Shown here in pieces: positions 37,570 through 46,952 of a stretch of DNA of 64,000 nucleotides (within the stretch, counting starts at the first letter, position 1; each line of letters opens with the position of its first letter). The stretch comes from Imtechella halotolerans (GTDB lineage Bacteria; Bacteroidota; Bacteroidia; Flavobacteriales; Flavobacteriaceae). The notes beneath the pieces were generated by a model. That model was given only the letters and a program-made list of their open reading frames with translations, did not search any database and was not told the DNA's origin. A program made the translations under genes and the position numbers. The stretch lies in contig NZ_CP117969.2 in NCBI RefSeq assembly GCF_028743515.2, forward strand, positions 3,009,501 to 3,073,500. Reading direction: 5' to 3'.

Positions 37570-38952
37570 ATGAAGAAGCTATTATTGTGTATAGCAGTAC
37601 TTACATTTCTCTACAGCTGTGGTAAAAAAGATCGAGGTGAATTAGTAGGTGCTCCAGGTAAAAAGTGGCATCCAGAAAAGCCCTACGGGATGACATTAGT
37701 GCCAGGAGGTTCATTTATTATGGGTAAACCTGATGACGATGTTGCCCAGTTATACAATGCTCCTACCAAAACAGCTACCGTACGATCTTTTTACATGGAT
37801 GAGACCGAAATTACAAACAGTCAGTACAGGCAATTTGTGGAGTGGGTAAAAGACTCCGTTGTACGCACGAGATTGGCAATTTTGGCAGACGAAATGCAGC
37901 TTACCCCGGATGACGGTGGGATAGGTGAATATGCATTTTTAGATGCTGATACAACTAACATGACCGAGTACGAGAAGTACATGTTTAATAATTATGTAGG
38001 TTTAGGTCCTACCGGTTATGAAGGAAGAAAGTTGAACAAAAAAATAAAAATTGAGTGGAGTACATCAAAGTATCCTGATCAGTATTATGCAGAGGTAATG
38101 GACTCTATGTACATTCCTGTTGATCAGACATACAATGGTAGACGTACTATTGATGTTAATAAACTGGTGTTTAAATATCAGTGGAGAGATATCAATGCTG
38201 CCGTTCAGTCAAAGACACGTAAAGATAAAAATTTCTTACGTGATGAAGAGTTAAAAATTTATCCTGATACTACAGTTTGGATAAGAGACTTTGAGTATTC
38301 GTACAATGAGCCAATGCATAATGATTATTTTTGGCATCAAGCCTATGGAGAATATCCGGTGGTTGGTGTTACATGGAATCAAGCAAGAGCATTTTGTGAA
38401 TGGCGTACACTACTTAAAAACGGATATCAAAAATCTCGTGGACTTCAGCCGGTTAATAATTTTCGATTGCCAACTGAGGCAGAGTGGGAATATGCCGCAC
38501 GTGGTGGTTTAGAGTCTGCTACTTATCCATGGGGAGGTCCCTATATCCTAAATGACAGAGGATGTTTCATGGCTAACTTTAAGCCGCTTCGTGGTGATTA
38601 TGCAGCGGATGAGGCTTTGTATACTGTAGAAGCAAAATCGTATGATCCAAACGACTACAACTTGTATAATATGGCAGGTAATGTGGCTGAATGGACTAAT
38701 TCATCGTATGACCCCAATTCCTACGAATATGTTTCAACTATGAACCCAAATGCTTATGATACCGACAATAAACGGAAGGTAATTCGCGGTGGGTCATGGA
38801 AAGATGTGGCTTACTTTCTCCAAGTGAGCACACGAGCTTTTGAGTACCAAGACACTGCCCGAAGCTATATTGGTTTTAGAACTGTACAAGATTACATGGG
38901 TACAGAAGCTACCAGTGGAAAGCAGAGTGTATTTAAGAAACAAAGAAAATAA
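37570..38952 (+). CDS. gldK: Gliding motility / T9SS lipoprotein GldK
   Basis: 460 residues. The lipobox is at the end of the signal peptide (LYSC, Cys17). The body is a sulfatase-modifying-factor (FGE-sulfatase) fold: MTLVPGGSFIMGKPDDD, FYMDETEITNSQYRQFVEWV, GEYPVVGVTWNQARAFCEWR, FRLPTEAEWEYAARGG, NMAGNVAEWTNSSY and VIRGGSWKD. An insertion of about 140 residues (about 95-235) splits the fold. GldK forms, with GldN, the periplasmic ring under the outer membrane of the T9SS. It is the first gene of gldKLMN; gldL follows after 31 bp. Confidence 0.97.
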   Translation: MKKLLLCIAVLTFLYSCGKKDRGELVGAPGKKWHPEKPYGMTLVPGGSFIMGKPDDDVAQLYNAPTKTATVRSFYMDETEITNSQYRQFVEWVKDSVVRTRLAILADEMQLTPDDGGIGEYAFLDADTTNMTEYEKYMFNNYVGLGPTGYEGRKLNKKIKIEWSTSKYPDQYYAEVMDSMYIPVDQTYNGRRTIDVNKLVFKYQWRDINAAVQSKTRKDKNFLRDEELKIYPDTTVWIRDFEYSYNEPMHNDYFWHQAYGEYPVVGVTWNQARAFCEWRTLLKNGYQKSRGLQPVNNFRLPTEAEWEYAARGGLESATYPWGGPYILNDRGCFMANFKPLRGDYAADEALYTVEAKSYDPNDYNLYNMAGNVAEWTNSSYDPNSYEYVSTMNPNAYDTDNKRKVIRGGSWKDVAYFLQVSTRAFEYQDTARSYIGFRTVQDYMGTEATSGKQSVFKKQRK

Positions 38953-38983
38953 TTTTAACCAACTTACATTAACTTAATTTATT

Positions 38984-39646
38984 ATGGCACAATCAAAATC
39001 AACTAAGAAACTATTTAACATGGCTTATGGCCTTGGGGCTTCTATTGTAATCTTAGGGGCGCTTTTTAAAATTCTTCACTGGGAACTAAACCTAGGAGCA
39101 TTTACGTTAGGGGGAGGAACCTTATTAGCCATAGGACTTATTACAGAAGCTATCATTTTTGCTATCTCTGCCTTTGAGCCTGTTGATGACGATTTGGACT
39201 GGGCGTTAGTATATCCAGAATTAAAAGGAGGTGAGGCTACTGCTCGTAAAGCAAAAAATGTATCAAATGAGGATGTCGAAGGTTTGTTGTCTAAAAAATT
39301 AGACGATATTTTGAAGGAAGCTAAAATTGATTCAGCATTGATGAGTTCTCTAGGCGAAAGCATTGAGAATTTTGCTGGAGCCGCTAAAGGAATTGCTCCA
39401 ACCGCTGATGCTATGAATTCTACAAAAAGATATAGTGAGGAACTTTCGTTGGCTGCTGCACAAATGGAATCTCTAAATAGCTTGTATAAGGTACAATTAG
39501 AAAGTGCTAATCGTCAAGCATCCATACAGGAGGAAGTAGCAAATAATGCAGGTAAGCTAAAAGAGCAAATGGAATCTTTAACCAGTAATTTGTCTTCATT
39601 GAATAGTGTTTATGGTGGCATGTTGTCTGCGATGAACCGTAATTAA
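38984..39646 (+). CDS. gldL: T9SS inner-membrane motor protein GldL
   Basis: 220 residues. Two membrane helices (about 12-32 and 37-60) are followed by a cytoplasmic domain with an extended coiled coil (about 150-218). A conserved Glu lies in the second helix (ITEAIIFAISAFEP), as expected of the proton-driven GldLM motor. GldL surrounds the GldM dimer in the inner membrane and uses the proton motive force to power secretion and gliding. It is encoded between gldK (31 bp) and gldM (36 bp). Confidence 0.96.
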   Translation: MAQSKSTKKLFNMAYGLGASIVILGALFKILHWELNLGAFTLGGGTLLAIGLITEAIIFAISAFEPVDDDLDWALVYPELKGGEATARKAKNVSNEDVEGLLSKKLDDILKEAKIDSALMSSLGESIENFAGAAKGIAPTADAMNSTKRYSEELSLAAAQMESLNSLYKVQLESANRQASIQEEVANNAGKLKEQMESLTSNLSSLNSVYGGMLSAMNRN

Positions 39647-39682
39647 GTCTTGCAACAATAACCAACTTAAAAACAATTTACT

Positions 39683-41242
39683 ATGGCAGGAGGAAATTTA
39701 TCGCCGCGTCAGAAGATGATCAACTTGATGTATCTTGTGTTCATCGCTATGTTGGCGCTTAATATGAGTAAAGAAGTATTATCGGCCTTTGGATTGATGA
39801 ATGAAAAGATTGAGTCATCAAATACTAAAGCCAACACAAATAATGCTAATATTTTTGCAGCACTTGAGCTAAAGGCTTCAGAGCAGCCAGACAAATTTGG
39901 TGAGCCACTTAATAAAGCTAAAGCTGTAAAGCAGCTTTCAGATGATTATTATAGTTATTTGGAAACACTAAAGAATAGAATGACCGAAAAGTTAAGTGAT
40001 AAGTCTGACTATGAGGTTATGGATAAAGCTGATTTTCTTGATCAAACCTTTTTTAAGGGAGGAAATTATTCTACCGAAGGAAAAGAATTTGTTGATAAAA
40101 TCAATGCGTATAGAGAGGGTGTTTTAACCATCCTTGGTGAAGGTAATCCTGAAGTTAAAGAAGCTGTTAAAACTAGGTTTAATACTGGAGATAATGGTAA
40201 GGTTAAAAACAGAGATGGTCGCCCGGTAGATTGGTTAAATTATCATTTTGAAGGATTTCCTTTGATTGCATCTTTAACTAAGATTACGCAAATGCAAGCG
40301 GAGGTGAAGTCAACAGAAGAGGATGTATTCAATGCCATGTTCCAAGGGCAATTGAAGTCTGAAATTTCCATGACTAACTATACCACCTTATTGGAGCAAA
40401 CTAAAGGAGCTTATTATCAAGGTGAAAGATTCGATGGATCAATAGTTTTAGGAAGAAAGGATAACTCAACTAAGCCTAATGAAGTAGAACTTTTCCTTGA
40501 TGGACGTAAATTATCGGCCAGTGAATATGAAATAACCGAAGGAAAAGTTAAATTGAATGTGGGTGCAGGGAATGCAGGTGATCACAAAATTACAGGTAAT
40601 CTATATTTTGATCAGGATGGCGAACGTCTTCCTGTTGAAGTAAGCCAAACATTCTCAACTATACCTAAGCCAAACGCTGCTGTAATTTCAGCAGATAAAA
40701 TGAATGTGGTGTACCGAGGTGTTGCCAACCCAATTACTATCTCAATGCCTGGTGTTCCGGATAATAAAGTAAATGCGTCAGCTCCAGGATTATCAAGATC
40801 TGGAGGAAGTAAGTACGTTATGAATCCAGGTACCGGAAGAGAAGTAACTATTAATGTAACAGGGGAAATAGATGGTAAAAAGTATCCATCTAGTCAGACC
40901 TTCCGTATTAAAGATATTCCACGTCCAACTGGTACAGTTAGTAGCCAATCTGGAGAGGTTCGTTTACCACGTGCTAACTTAGAGATTGCAACTATTAGTG
41001 CAATGCTTGAGGATTTTGATTTTGATTTGAAATTGAGTGTTCGTTCTTTTAAAATTTCTGTACCTGGTCAACCTAGTGTTCAGGTGACTGGAAGTAAGAT
41101 GAATTCAAGCGCCATTAATGCTATTAAACGTGCTAAACGTGGCGATATAGTGCAAATTTTTGATATTGAAGCTTCTATTATAGGAAACACTTCATATAGA
41201 TTGAAGAAGGTTGCCCCTGTAGTGGTAGAAATAACAAACTAA
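39683..41242 (+). CDS. gldM: T9SS motor/stalk protein GldM
   Basis: 519 residues. The N-terminus GGNLSPRQKMINLMYLVFIAMLALNMSKEVLSAF contains the single membrane helix that sits inside the GldL ring and is diagnostic of GldM. The long periplasmic part holds a helical domain (about 40-220) and several beta-rich domains (D2-D4) reaching GldKN. Together with GldL it converts proton flow into motion that drives T9SS export and gliding. It lies 36 bp after gldL and 10 bp before gldN. Confidence 0.97.
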   Translation: MAGGNLSPRQKMINLMYLVFIAMLALNMSKEVLSAFGLMNEKIESSNTKANTNNANIFAALELKASEQPDKFGEPLNKAKAVKQLSDDYYSYLETLKNRMTEKLSDKSDYEVMDKADFLDQTFFKGGNYSTEGKEFVDKINAYREGVLTILGEGNPEVKEAVKTRFNTGDNGKVKNRDGRPVDWLNYHFEGFPLIASLTKITQMQAEVKSTEEDVFNAMFQGQLKSEISMTNYTTLLEQTKGAYYQGERFDGSIVLGRKDNSTKPNEVELFLDGRKLSASEYEITEGKVKLNVGAGNAGDHKITGNLYFDQDGERLPVEVSQTFSTIPKPNAAVISADKMNVVYRGVANPITISMPGVPDNKVNASAPGLSRSGGSKYVMNPGTGREVTINVTGEIDGKKYPSSQTFRIKDIPRPTGTVSSQSGEVRLPRANLEIATISAMLEDFDFDLKLSVRSFKISVPGQPSVQVTGSKMNSSAINAIKRAKRGDIVQIFDIEASIIGNTSYRLKKVAPVVVEITN

Positions 41243-41252
41243 ACGATTATAC

Positions 41253-42152
41253 ATGCGTATTATGAACTGGAGAGTAGTAATAGTAGCCGTTGTTTCCGCT
41301 TTTGTTTCTCAAGAAATCGCGGCCCAGGCCAACATTCTCAATGCAAAAAAGCCGGAAGAAATAGGGTTGCGTACCGAAGCACAAAAAGCTGCTGATAATG
41401 ATAAACCGCTACCTTATGGCTATGTAGATGACAGAGACATCCTCTGGTCCAAAACTGTTTGGGAAGTGATTGATCTTAATGAGCGTATTAATTTTCCACT
41501 CTTGTATCCAATCGATACGATTGATATGAGTTCAGACCGTCGTTCTTTATACGATGTGCTTCTTAAGAACTTTAAAGATGGAACGCTTAAAGACGTATAT
41601 GTAGATTCTTATTTTACTGAAAGACGCAGTTTTGATGACTTGAGAGCTACACTTTCAAAAATAGATACGCTTGATGCTGGATACGATCAAATTAATGCAG
41701 GTGAAGAAGTTTCTCCCGAATTTATTGTTCGTAGGGATTTGACTGCAGCTGACATTGCACAGTATCGAATCAAAGGAATTTGGTATTTTGACATTCGTCA
41801 AGGCGAACTAAAGTACCGTCTTCTAGGAATTGCTCCAGTGGCACCTGATGTTAATTTCATAGACAATGATGAACCTGCCTTGGTTGAATTGTTTTGGGTT
41901 TGGTTCCCAGGAGCTAGAGATATTCTTCATGAGGCTAAAGCGTTTAATAATCGCAATTCCGCTATGCCTATATCCTTTGATCATTTGTTAAATTCACGTC
42001 GTTTTAATGCAATGATTTATAAAGAGGATAATGTGTATGGTGATAGAATGGTAGAAGATTATGTTCATGATAATGCATTATTTCTTCTCCTAGAATCTAA
42101 TCGTATACGCGAAAGTATTCGTGATAGAGAACAGGATATGTGGAGTTATTAA
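41253..42152 (+). CDS. gldN: T9SS periplasmic ring protein GldN
   Basis: 299 residues with a signal peptide (cleavage likely after IAAQ). The family features are VDDRDILWSKTVWEVIDLNERINFPLLYP near the N-terminus, VRRDLTAADIAQYRIKG in the middle, and PALVELFWVWFPGARDIL in the C-terminal half. GldN binds GldK in the periplasmic ring of the T9SS (PorN in Porphyromonas). It is the last gene of gldKLMN and is followed 19 bp later by a strong hairpin terminator. Confidence 0.96.
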   Translation: MRIMNWRVVIVAVVSAFVSQEIAAQANILNAKKPEEIGLRTEAQKAADNDKPLPYGYVDDRDILWSKTVWEVIDLNERINFPLLYPIDTIDMSSDRRSLYDVLLKNFKDGTLKDVYVDSYFTERRSFDDLRATLSKIDTLDAGYDQINAGEEVSPEFIVRRDLTAADIAQYRIKGIWYFDIRQGELKYRLLGIAPVAPDVNFIDNDEPALVELFWVWFPGARDILHEAKAFNNRNSAMPISFDHLLNSRRFNAMIYKEDNVYGDRMVEDYVHDNALFLLLESNRIRESIRDREQDMWSY

Positions 42153-42171
42153 TAATAATATACTCATTATA

Positions 42172-42206
42172 AAAAAACGCTTCGGGAAACCGAAGCGTTT
42201 TTTACT
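42172..42206 (+). terminator. Terminator of the gldKLMN cluster
   Basis: Perfect 14-bp stem: AAAAAACGCTTCGG (42172-42185) with CCGAAGCGTTTTTT (42190-42203), capped by a GAAA (GNRA) tetraloop, with a U tract in the right arm. It lies 19 bp after gldN and 9 bp before the next gene, so it should isolate the motility genes from it. Confidence 0.93.
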
Positions 42207-42214
42207 TTTGCATT

Positions 42215-43264
42215 ATGGTAGATTATCTCATTGTAGGAGCCGGATTGGCAGGTATAGGATTAGCACATACGCTACGGTCTAAAGGACGATCATTTGTGGT
42301 CATTGATGATGGTTCACAAAAATCTTCATCTGTGGCAGGTGGAATGTATAACCCAGTTATTTTGAAGAGGTTTACGCCGGTGTGGCAAGCTGATGCTCAG
42401 TTGGCCAAGCTAGCACCTTTTTATGCCGATATGGAGGATTTTTTAGGTTGTTCACTTAATTTTCCATTGCCAGTTTATCGCATATTTTCTTCAGTGGAGG
42501 AACAGAATAATTGGTTTTCAGCTACTGATAATCCGTTACTTCAACCGTATATGTCCTCTAATATTAGGAAGAACTCTTATACAACCATTAATGCTCCCTA
42601 TGGATTTGGTGAAGTACTTCATGCTGGTAGAGTAGATTTTGGGAAGGCACAACAAGATTATAAACGGAGACTAAAGGAAGAGGGGTTGTTCTATGAGGAG
42701 ACTTTTGATTATACGGCGATAACGTCTGATGTTGATGGAGTAACATATAAAAACATTCGTGCAAAGCATTTAGTGTTTTGTGAGGGTTATGGGCTAAAAA
42801 ATAATCCCTTTTTTAATTATTTGCCATTACGAGGTACAAAAGGGCAGGTGCTTATTATTCGATCGGAAGAATTGAATGTAAATGAAGTGATTAAATCGGG
42901 AGCTTTTATCATTCCTTTGGGGGATAACATGTATAAGATAGGTGCTACCTATGAACAGGATGATAAAACTCAAAATGTTACTGAAGAGGCTAAAAATGAG
43001 TTGTTGAGGAAATTAAAGAATTTTATGAATTGTTCATTTGAATTGATATCTCAGGAAGCCGGAATTCGACCTACTGTAAGTGATAGAAGGCCATTAGTAG
43101 GTGCGCACCCTGAGTATAATAATATTTATATCATTAACGGTTTAGGCTCAAGAGGTGTAATGATAGCTCCTTATGTAGCGGAACAACTTTACCAATTCAT
43201 TGAAGCGAAAGAGCCCTTAGAGGCCGCAATTTCTATTGATCGATTTAAGCGTTATTATTCTTAA
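42215..43264 (+). CDS. FAD-dependent oxidoreductase (DAO type)
   Basis: 349 residues. An N-terminal dinucleotide-binding motif VGAGLAGIGLAH (GxGxxG) and the glycine-oxidase-like C-terminal GIRPTVSDRRPLVGAHP and NGLGSRGVMIAPY place it in the DAO family, which contains amino-acid oxidases, glycine oxidase and the MnmC oxidase domain. The flavin-linked substrate cannot be read. It begins just after the gldN terminator and its stop overlaps the stop of the facing DUF983 gene (20-bp convergent overlap). Confidence 0.88.
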   Translation: MVDYLIVGAGLAGIGLAHTLRSKGRSFVVIDDGSQKSSSVAGGMYNPVILKRFTPVWQADAQLAKLAPFYADMEDFLGCSLNFPLPVYRIFSSVEEQNNWFSATDNPLLQPYMSSNIRKNSYTTINAPYGFGEVLHAGRVDFGKAQQDYKRRLKEEGLFYEETFDYTAITSDVDGVTYKNIRAKHLVFCEGYGLKNNPFFNYLPLRGTKGQVLIIRSEELNVNEVIKSGAFIIPLGDNMYKIGATYEQDDKTQNVTEEAKNELLRKLKNFMNCSFELISQEAGIRPTVSDRRPLVGAHPEYNNIYIINGLGSRGVMIAPYVAEQLYQFIEAKEPLEAAISIDRFKRYYS

Positions 43265-43643
43265 GGTTGGGCCAATTTGGATTGTATTTAATGAAAAAGT
43301 TGATCCAAATATTACGGCTTAATCTCATGATGACAGGCATAAATATAACTAGGGTAGCAACTATGACTATAAAGGATGTTGATAAGGTTGTTCCTAGAAA
43401 TAAGAAAGAAATGATAAATGCTGCGACTGCAAATGCAACCCCTACAGCGTAGCTTACGTACATTGCACCATAAAAGAATGATGGTTCCATTCTGTATTTA
43501 AGACCACAATGTGAACAATTTTCATTTACTTCAAGTGTTTTTGAAAATTGGTAGGCATTAGTTGAGGTATACATTGATTCCTGGTGACATCTAGGGCAAG
43601 TTCCTGTTAAAATACTGTAGAGTTTGGTTCCTTTTTTTAACAT
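43245..43643 (-). CDS. DUF983 membrane protein with zinc-ribbon motif
   Basis: 132 residues from the ATG at 43643 (MLKKGTKLYS); the frame opens 36 bp earlier, but this start matches the family. Residues 18-50 hold a treble-clef or zinc-ribbon pattern: CPRCH and CSHCGL. Two membrane helices follow (about 58-80 and 87-107), with the family-like stretch RMEPSFFYGAMYVSY between. DUF983 proteins have no established function. It faces the FAD oxidoreductase and diverges from the ABC-F gene. Confidence 0.88.
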   Translation of the reverse strand: MLKKGTKLYSILTGTCPRCHQESMYTSTNAYQFSKTLEVNENCSHCGLKYRMEPSFFYGAMYVSYAVGVAFAVAAFIISFLFLGTTLSTSFIVIVATLVIFMPVIMRLSRNIWINFFIKYNPNWPNLKNNNA

Positions 43644-43709
43644 TTGTAAATTCTTTTTACAAAAATACAAGTTTAGCACTGAGAAGTGCGTAACCTAAGT
43701 AACAAAAAC

Positions 43710-45620
43710 ATGTTGAACATACATAATTTATCGGTTTCATTTGGAGGTACTTTTTTATTTGAGGAAGTAACTTTTAGACTTAATGCAGGAGACCGTGTTG
43801 GTTTGGTAGGAAAAAATGGAGCTGGGAAATCTACCATGCTTAAATTGCTATCAAAAGAAGTGGAGCCTGATACGGGAGTAATAGCTTCTGATAAAGAAGT
43901 TCGTATTGGATTTTTAAAACAAGATATTGATTTTGTTCAAGGAAGGACTGTTTTAGAAGAGGCCTATGAAGCATTTGAAGAAATAAGAATATTAGAGCGG
44001 AACATTAACGAGATTAATCATCAATTGGCATCACGAACGGACTATGAGAGTGAGGGCTATCATGATCTTATGGTTTCTCTAAATGATATAACTCATAGGT
44101 ATGAAATATTAGGAGGTTATAACTATCAAGGAAATACAGAACGTGTACTGCAAGGATTAGGGTTTCAACGTGAAGATTTTCAAAAGCTTACAGACACCTT
44201 TTCTGGTGGATGGCGTATGAGGATTGAGCTGGCTAAGTTATTACTTCAAGATAATGATGTGCTATTGCTTGATGAGCCTACCAACCACCTAGATATTGAA
44301 TCTATTATTTGGCTTGAACAATTTTTAAAAAATTATTCGGGTGTGGTAGTCATTGTGTCCCACGATAAAATGTTTTTAGATAATGTAACTAATCGCACCA
44401 TTGAGATTTCGTTAGGGAAGATTTATGACTATAATAAACCATATTCGCAATACTTATTATTGAGAGAGGAATTGAGAGGACAACAATTGGCTGCTCAAAA
44501 GAACCAAGAAAAACAGATTCAGCAAACAGAGAGACTCATTGAAAAGTTTAGAGCCAAAGCCTCTAAAGCTTCAATGGCTCAATCCCTGATTAAAAAACTT
44601 GATAAGATTGATCGCATTGAGGTAGATGAGGATGATAACAGCGTAATGAGTATTCAGTTTCCTGTATCAATTCAACCTGGTAAGGTGGTAGTAGAAATTG
44701 AGAAGGCTTCAAAGAATTATGGAAGTAAACATGTACTTGAACATATTGATCTATTGATAGAAAGAGGCACTAAAACGGCTTTTGTTGGTCAAAATGGACA
44801 AGGGAAAACAACTCTTGCCAAAATGATTGTAGGAGAAATTCCCTTTGAGGGGCAAATTAAATTGGGACATAACGTCCAATTAGGATATTTTGCTCAAAAT
44901 CAAGCGGATTATCTGGATGGAGAAATTAGTATTTTAGAAACCATGGTTAATGCTGCTAATGAGCGCAATAGGTCTAAAGTGCGAGATATTTTGGGATCAT
45001 TTCTATTTAGAGGTGATGATGTAGAAAAAAAAGTTAAAGTTCTTTCGGGAGGTGAGCGGAATAGATTGGCATTGGCTAAATTGTTATTACAGCCCTTTAA
45101 TGTGTTAGTAATGGATGAGCCTACGAACCATTTAGATATCAAATCTAAAAATGTTCTTAAACAGGCCTTACATAATTTTGAAGGGACCTTAATTCTGGTC
45201 TCCCACGATCGTGATTTTCTTCAAGGCCTTACCAATAAGGTGTATGAATTTAAGAATAAACAGATCAAGGAATATTTAGGGGATATTAATTTCTATCTTG
45301 AGGAACGGAATGTTCAGCATATGCGTGAAATTGAGATGAAGGATGAAATTTCTGTGGTCAAGGAGAAAACTGTTGGGAAAGACCAGCTCTCCTATGAACA
45401 ACAGAAAAAACAAAAATCTTTACAGAATAAACTTAGTAAGGTAGAGTCACAAATAGCGACCCTTGAAAAGGAAATTGCGGAGATTGATGTAGAAATGGCT
45501 ATTAATTACGAAGCCGTAATAGCTCAACCTAATTTCTTTGACACCTATCAAAAGAAAAAGGATACGTTAGAAGCTCTAATGTTTGATTGGGAATCGATAC
45601 ATGAGGAATTGGAAGGGTAG
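43710..45620 (+). CDS. ABC-F family ATPase (Uup/YheS-like)
   Basis: 636 residues from the ATG at 43710; a GTG 24 bp upstream extends the frame but adds no family sequence. There are two ABC domains without membrane helices: Walker A GKNGAGKST and GQNGQGKTT, signatures SGGWRMRIELAKLLL and SGGERNRLALAKLLL, Walker B LLLDEPTNHLD and VMDEPTNHLD. A linker with a charged helical region lies between them and a C-terminal coiled coil (about 555-635) matches Uup-like members. ABC-F proteins act on the ribosome. Its stop codon abuts that of the facing TolC-like gene, with no terminator between. Confidence 0.93.
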   Translation: MLNIHNLSVSFGGTFLFEEVTFRLNAGDRVGLVGKNGAGKSTMLKLLSKEVEPDTGVIASDKEVRIGFLKQDIDFVQGRTVLEEAYEAFEEIRILERNINEINHQLASRTDYESEGYHDLMVSLNDITHRYEILGGYNYQGNTERVLQGLGFQREDFQKLTDTFSGGWRMRIELAKLLLQDNDVLLLDEPTNHLDIESIIWLEQFLKNYSGVVVIVSHDKMFLDNVTNRTIEISLGKIYDYNKPYSQYLLLREELRGQQLAAQKNQEKQIQQTERLIEKFRAKASKASMAQSLIKKLDKIDRIEVDEDDNSVMSIQFPVSIQPGKVVVEIEKASKNYGSKHVLEHIDLLIERGTKTAFVGQNGQGKTTLAKMIVGEIPFEGQIKLGHNVQLGYFAQNQADYLDGEISILETMVNAANERNRSKVRDILGSFLFRGDDVEKKVKVLSGGERNRLALAKLLLQPFNVLVMDEPTNHLDIKSKNVLKQALHNFEGTLILVSHDRDFLQGLTNKVYEFKNKQIKEYLGDINFYLEERNVQHMREIEMKDEISVVKEKTVGKDQLSYEQQKKQKSLQNKLSKVESQIATLEKEIAEIDVEMAINYEAVIAQPNFFDTYQKKKDTLEALMFDWESIHEELEG

Positions 45621-46949
45621 TTACTCAAGAGAGAGACTTCCTGCCAATTCCTTTAATGCGATTTCTGATAATTTAGCTAAGTATTGTGCATTGCTATAGC
45701 GTACTTTGGCATTGACATAGTTGAGTTGAGCAGCTCTAAATTCAATGGTTGTAATGGTTCCGATTCTGAATTTTTCTAGTGTAATGTCCAGATTCTCCTT
45801 GGCAATAGTTTCATTTTTAGCTTCTAAAGTAATTAACTCGAGGTTGGTTAAATAGGTTTGGTAGGCACTCGCTAACTGTGCTTGTAAAAGCTGTGTTAAT
45901 TGAGCCACTTCTAGCTCACTTTTTTCAACTTCTAAGGAAGCAATCTTTTCATTTTTGTTTTGTAAAAAACCATTGAAAATTGGCAGGGATGCTGAAAACC
46001 CATAGTTGTATCCTTGTGATTCACTTTGAGTGGCAAAACCAAAGGGAGATTTAGAATTACTAAAATTGTAACCTGTATTGACTTGAACAAGCGGAAGTCT
46101 ATTGGCCTTGACTTGTTTTAATTGAAGTTCTTGTATACGTTTTTGAATGAGTTGTGATTGTAATTGCGGATTTTGAGTTGCTGCAAGTGTCTGTAAATTT
46201 TTTAAGTTCAAGTTTTGGGCTACCGTTATAATTGTATAAACATCAAAGTCAGTGGTAACCTCACGCGCAAGGAGTTCGTTTAATTGTACTTTAGTATTGT
46301 TGTAAATTTCTAATTGTCTAAGATGCGATGTAATGTCAGTATTTAGGTCTACTTCAGCATTTAAAACTTCCAATTTAGAAGCCTTCCCTATAGTATATCT
46401 ATTTTTGGCTGTTTCAAGACGTTGTTTAGAAATTTCAATAGTACTATCAAGTGCAGTAAGTTGTTGTTTTTGTTGTACTAAATCATAATACACAGAAAAG
46501 ACACTACTTACTTTGGTAAGTATAGTTCTTTTTAATTCCGTCTGGCTAAGATTCTCTAATTCTTTTAGTTGATCATGCCGAGCAAACATTCTTAGGCCAT
46601 CAAATATAGTCCAGTTTAAACTTATCCCATAACTTAAGTTAGAGTTCCTAGCACCGTCAAGTTTTCGTTCATCTCCGTTTGCTTGGGTTTGAACAATGTC
46701 TACAACAGTATTATTATTAGTCATGGTTCCATTTATTGAGGGGAGTATTCCGGCGTTAGCTAGGCTATTGTTTTTCTCACTGATTGCAACAGAATTGGAG
46801 GCAATTTTAATGTCAAAATTGTTTTCCATGGCAATAGTAACCGCTTCTTGAATTGTCAATAATTCTTGGCCATGATGTTCATTACTATACAATAAGGCAA
46901 TAATTAAAAGAGCGATATGGTATAAAGTGTGTTTCATTAATTTTTTCAT
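45621..46949 (-). CDS. TolC-family outer-membrane efflux protein (drug-type RND)
   Basis: 442 residues with a signal peptide and two OEP helical repeats (LSYGISLNWTIFDGLRMFARHDQLKELE and YNYGFSASLPIFNGFLQNKNEKIAS mark the two beta-strand entries). It forms the outer-membrane channel of a tripartite pump. It is the third gene of the leftward adaptor - permease - channel operon; the permease gene ends 3 bp before its start. Its stop codon is immediately adjacent to that of the ABC-F gene on the other strand. Confidence 0.92.
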   Translation of the reverse strand: MKKLMKHTLYHIALLIIALLYSNEHHGQELLTIQEAVTIAMENNFDIKIASNSVAISEKNNSLANAGILPSINGTMTNNNTVVDIVQTQANGDERKLDGARNSNLSYGISLNWTIFDGLRMFARHDQLKELENLSQTELKRTILTKVSSVFSVYYDLVQQKQQLTALDSTIEISKQRLETAKNRYTIGKASKLEVLNAEVDLNTDITSHLRQLEIYNNTKVQLNELLAREVTTDFDVYTIITVAQNLNLKNLQTLAATQNPQLQSQLIQKRIQELQLKQVKANRLPLVQVNTGYNFSNSKSPFGFATQSESQGYNYGFSASLPIFNGFLQNKNEKIASLEVEKSELEVAQLTQLLQAQLASAYQTYLTNLELITLEAKNETIAKENLDITLEKFRIGTITTIEFRAAQLNYVNAKVRYSNAQYLAKLSEIALKELAGSLSLE

Positions 46950-46952
46950 TTT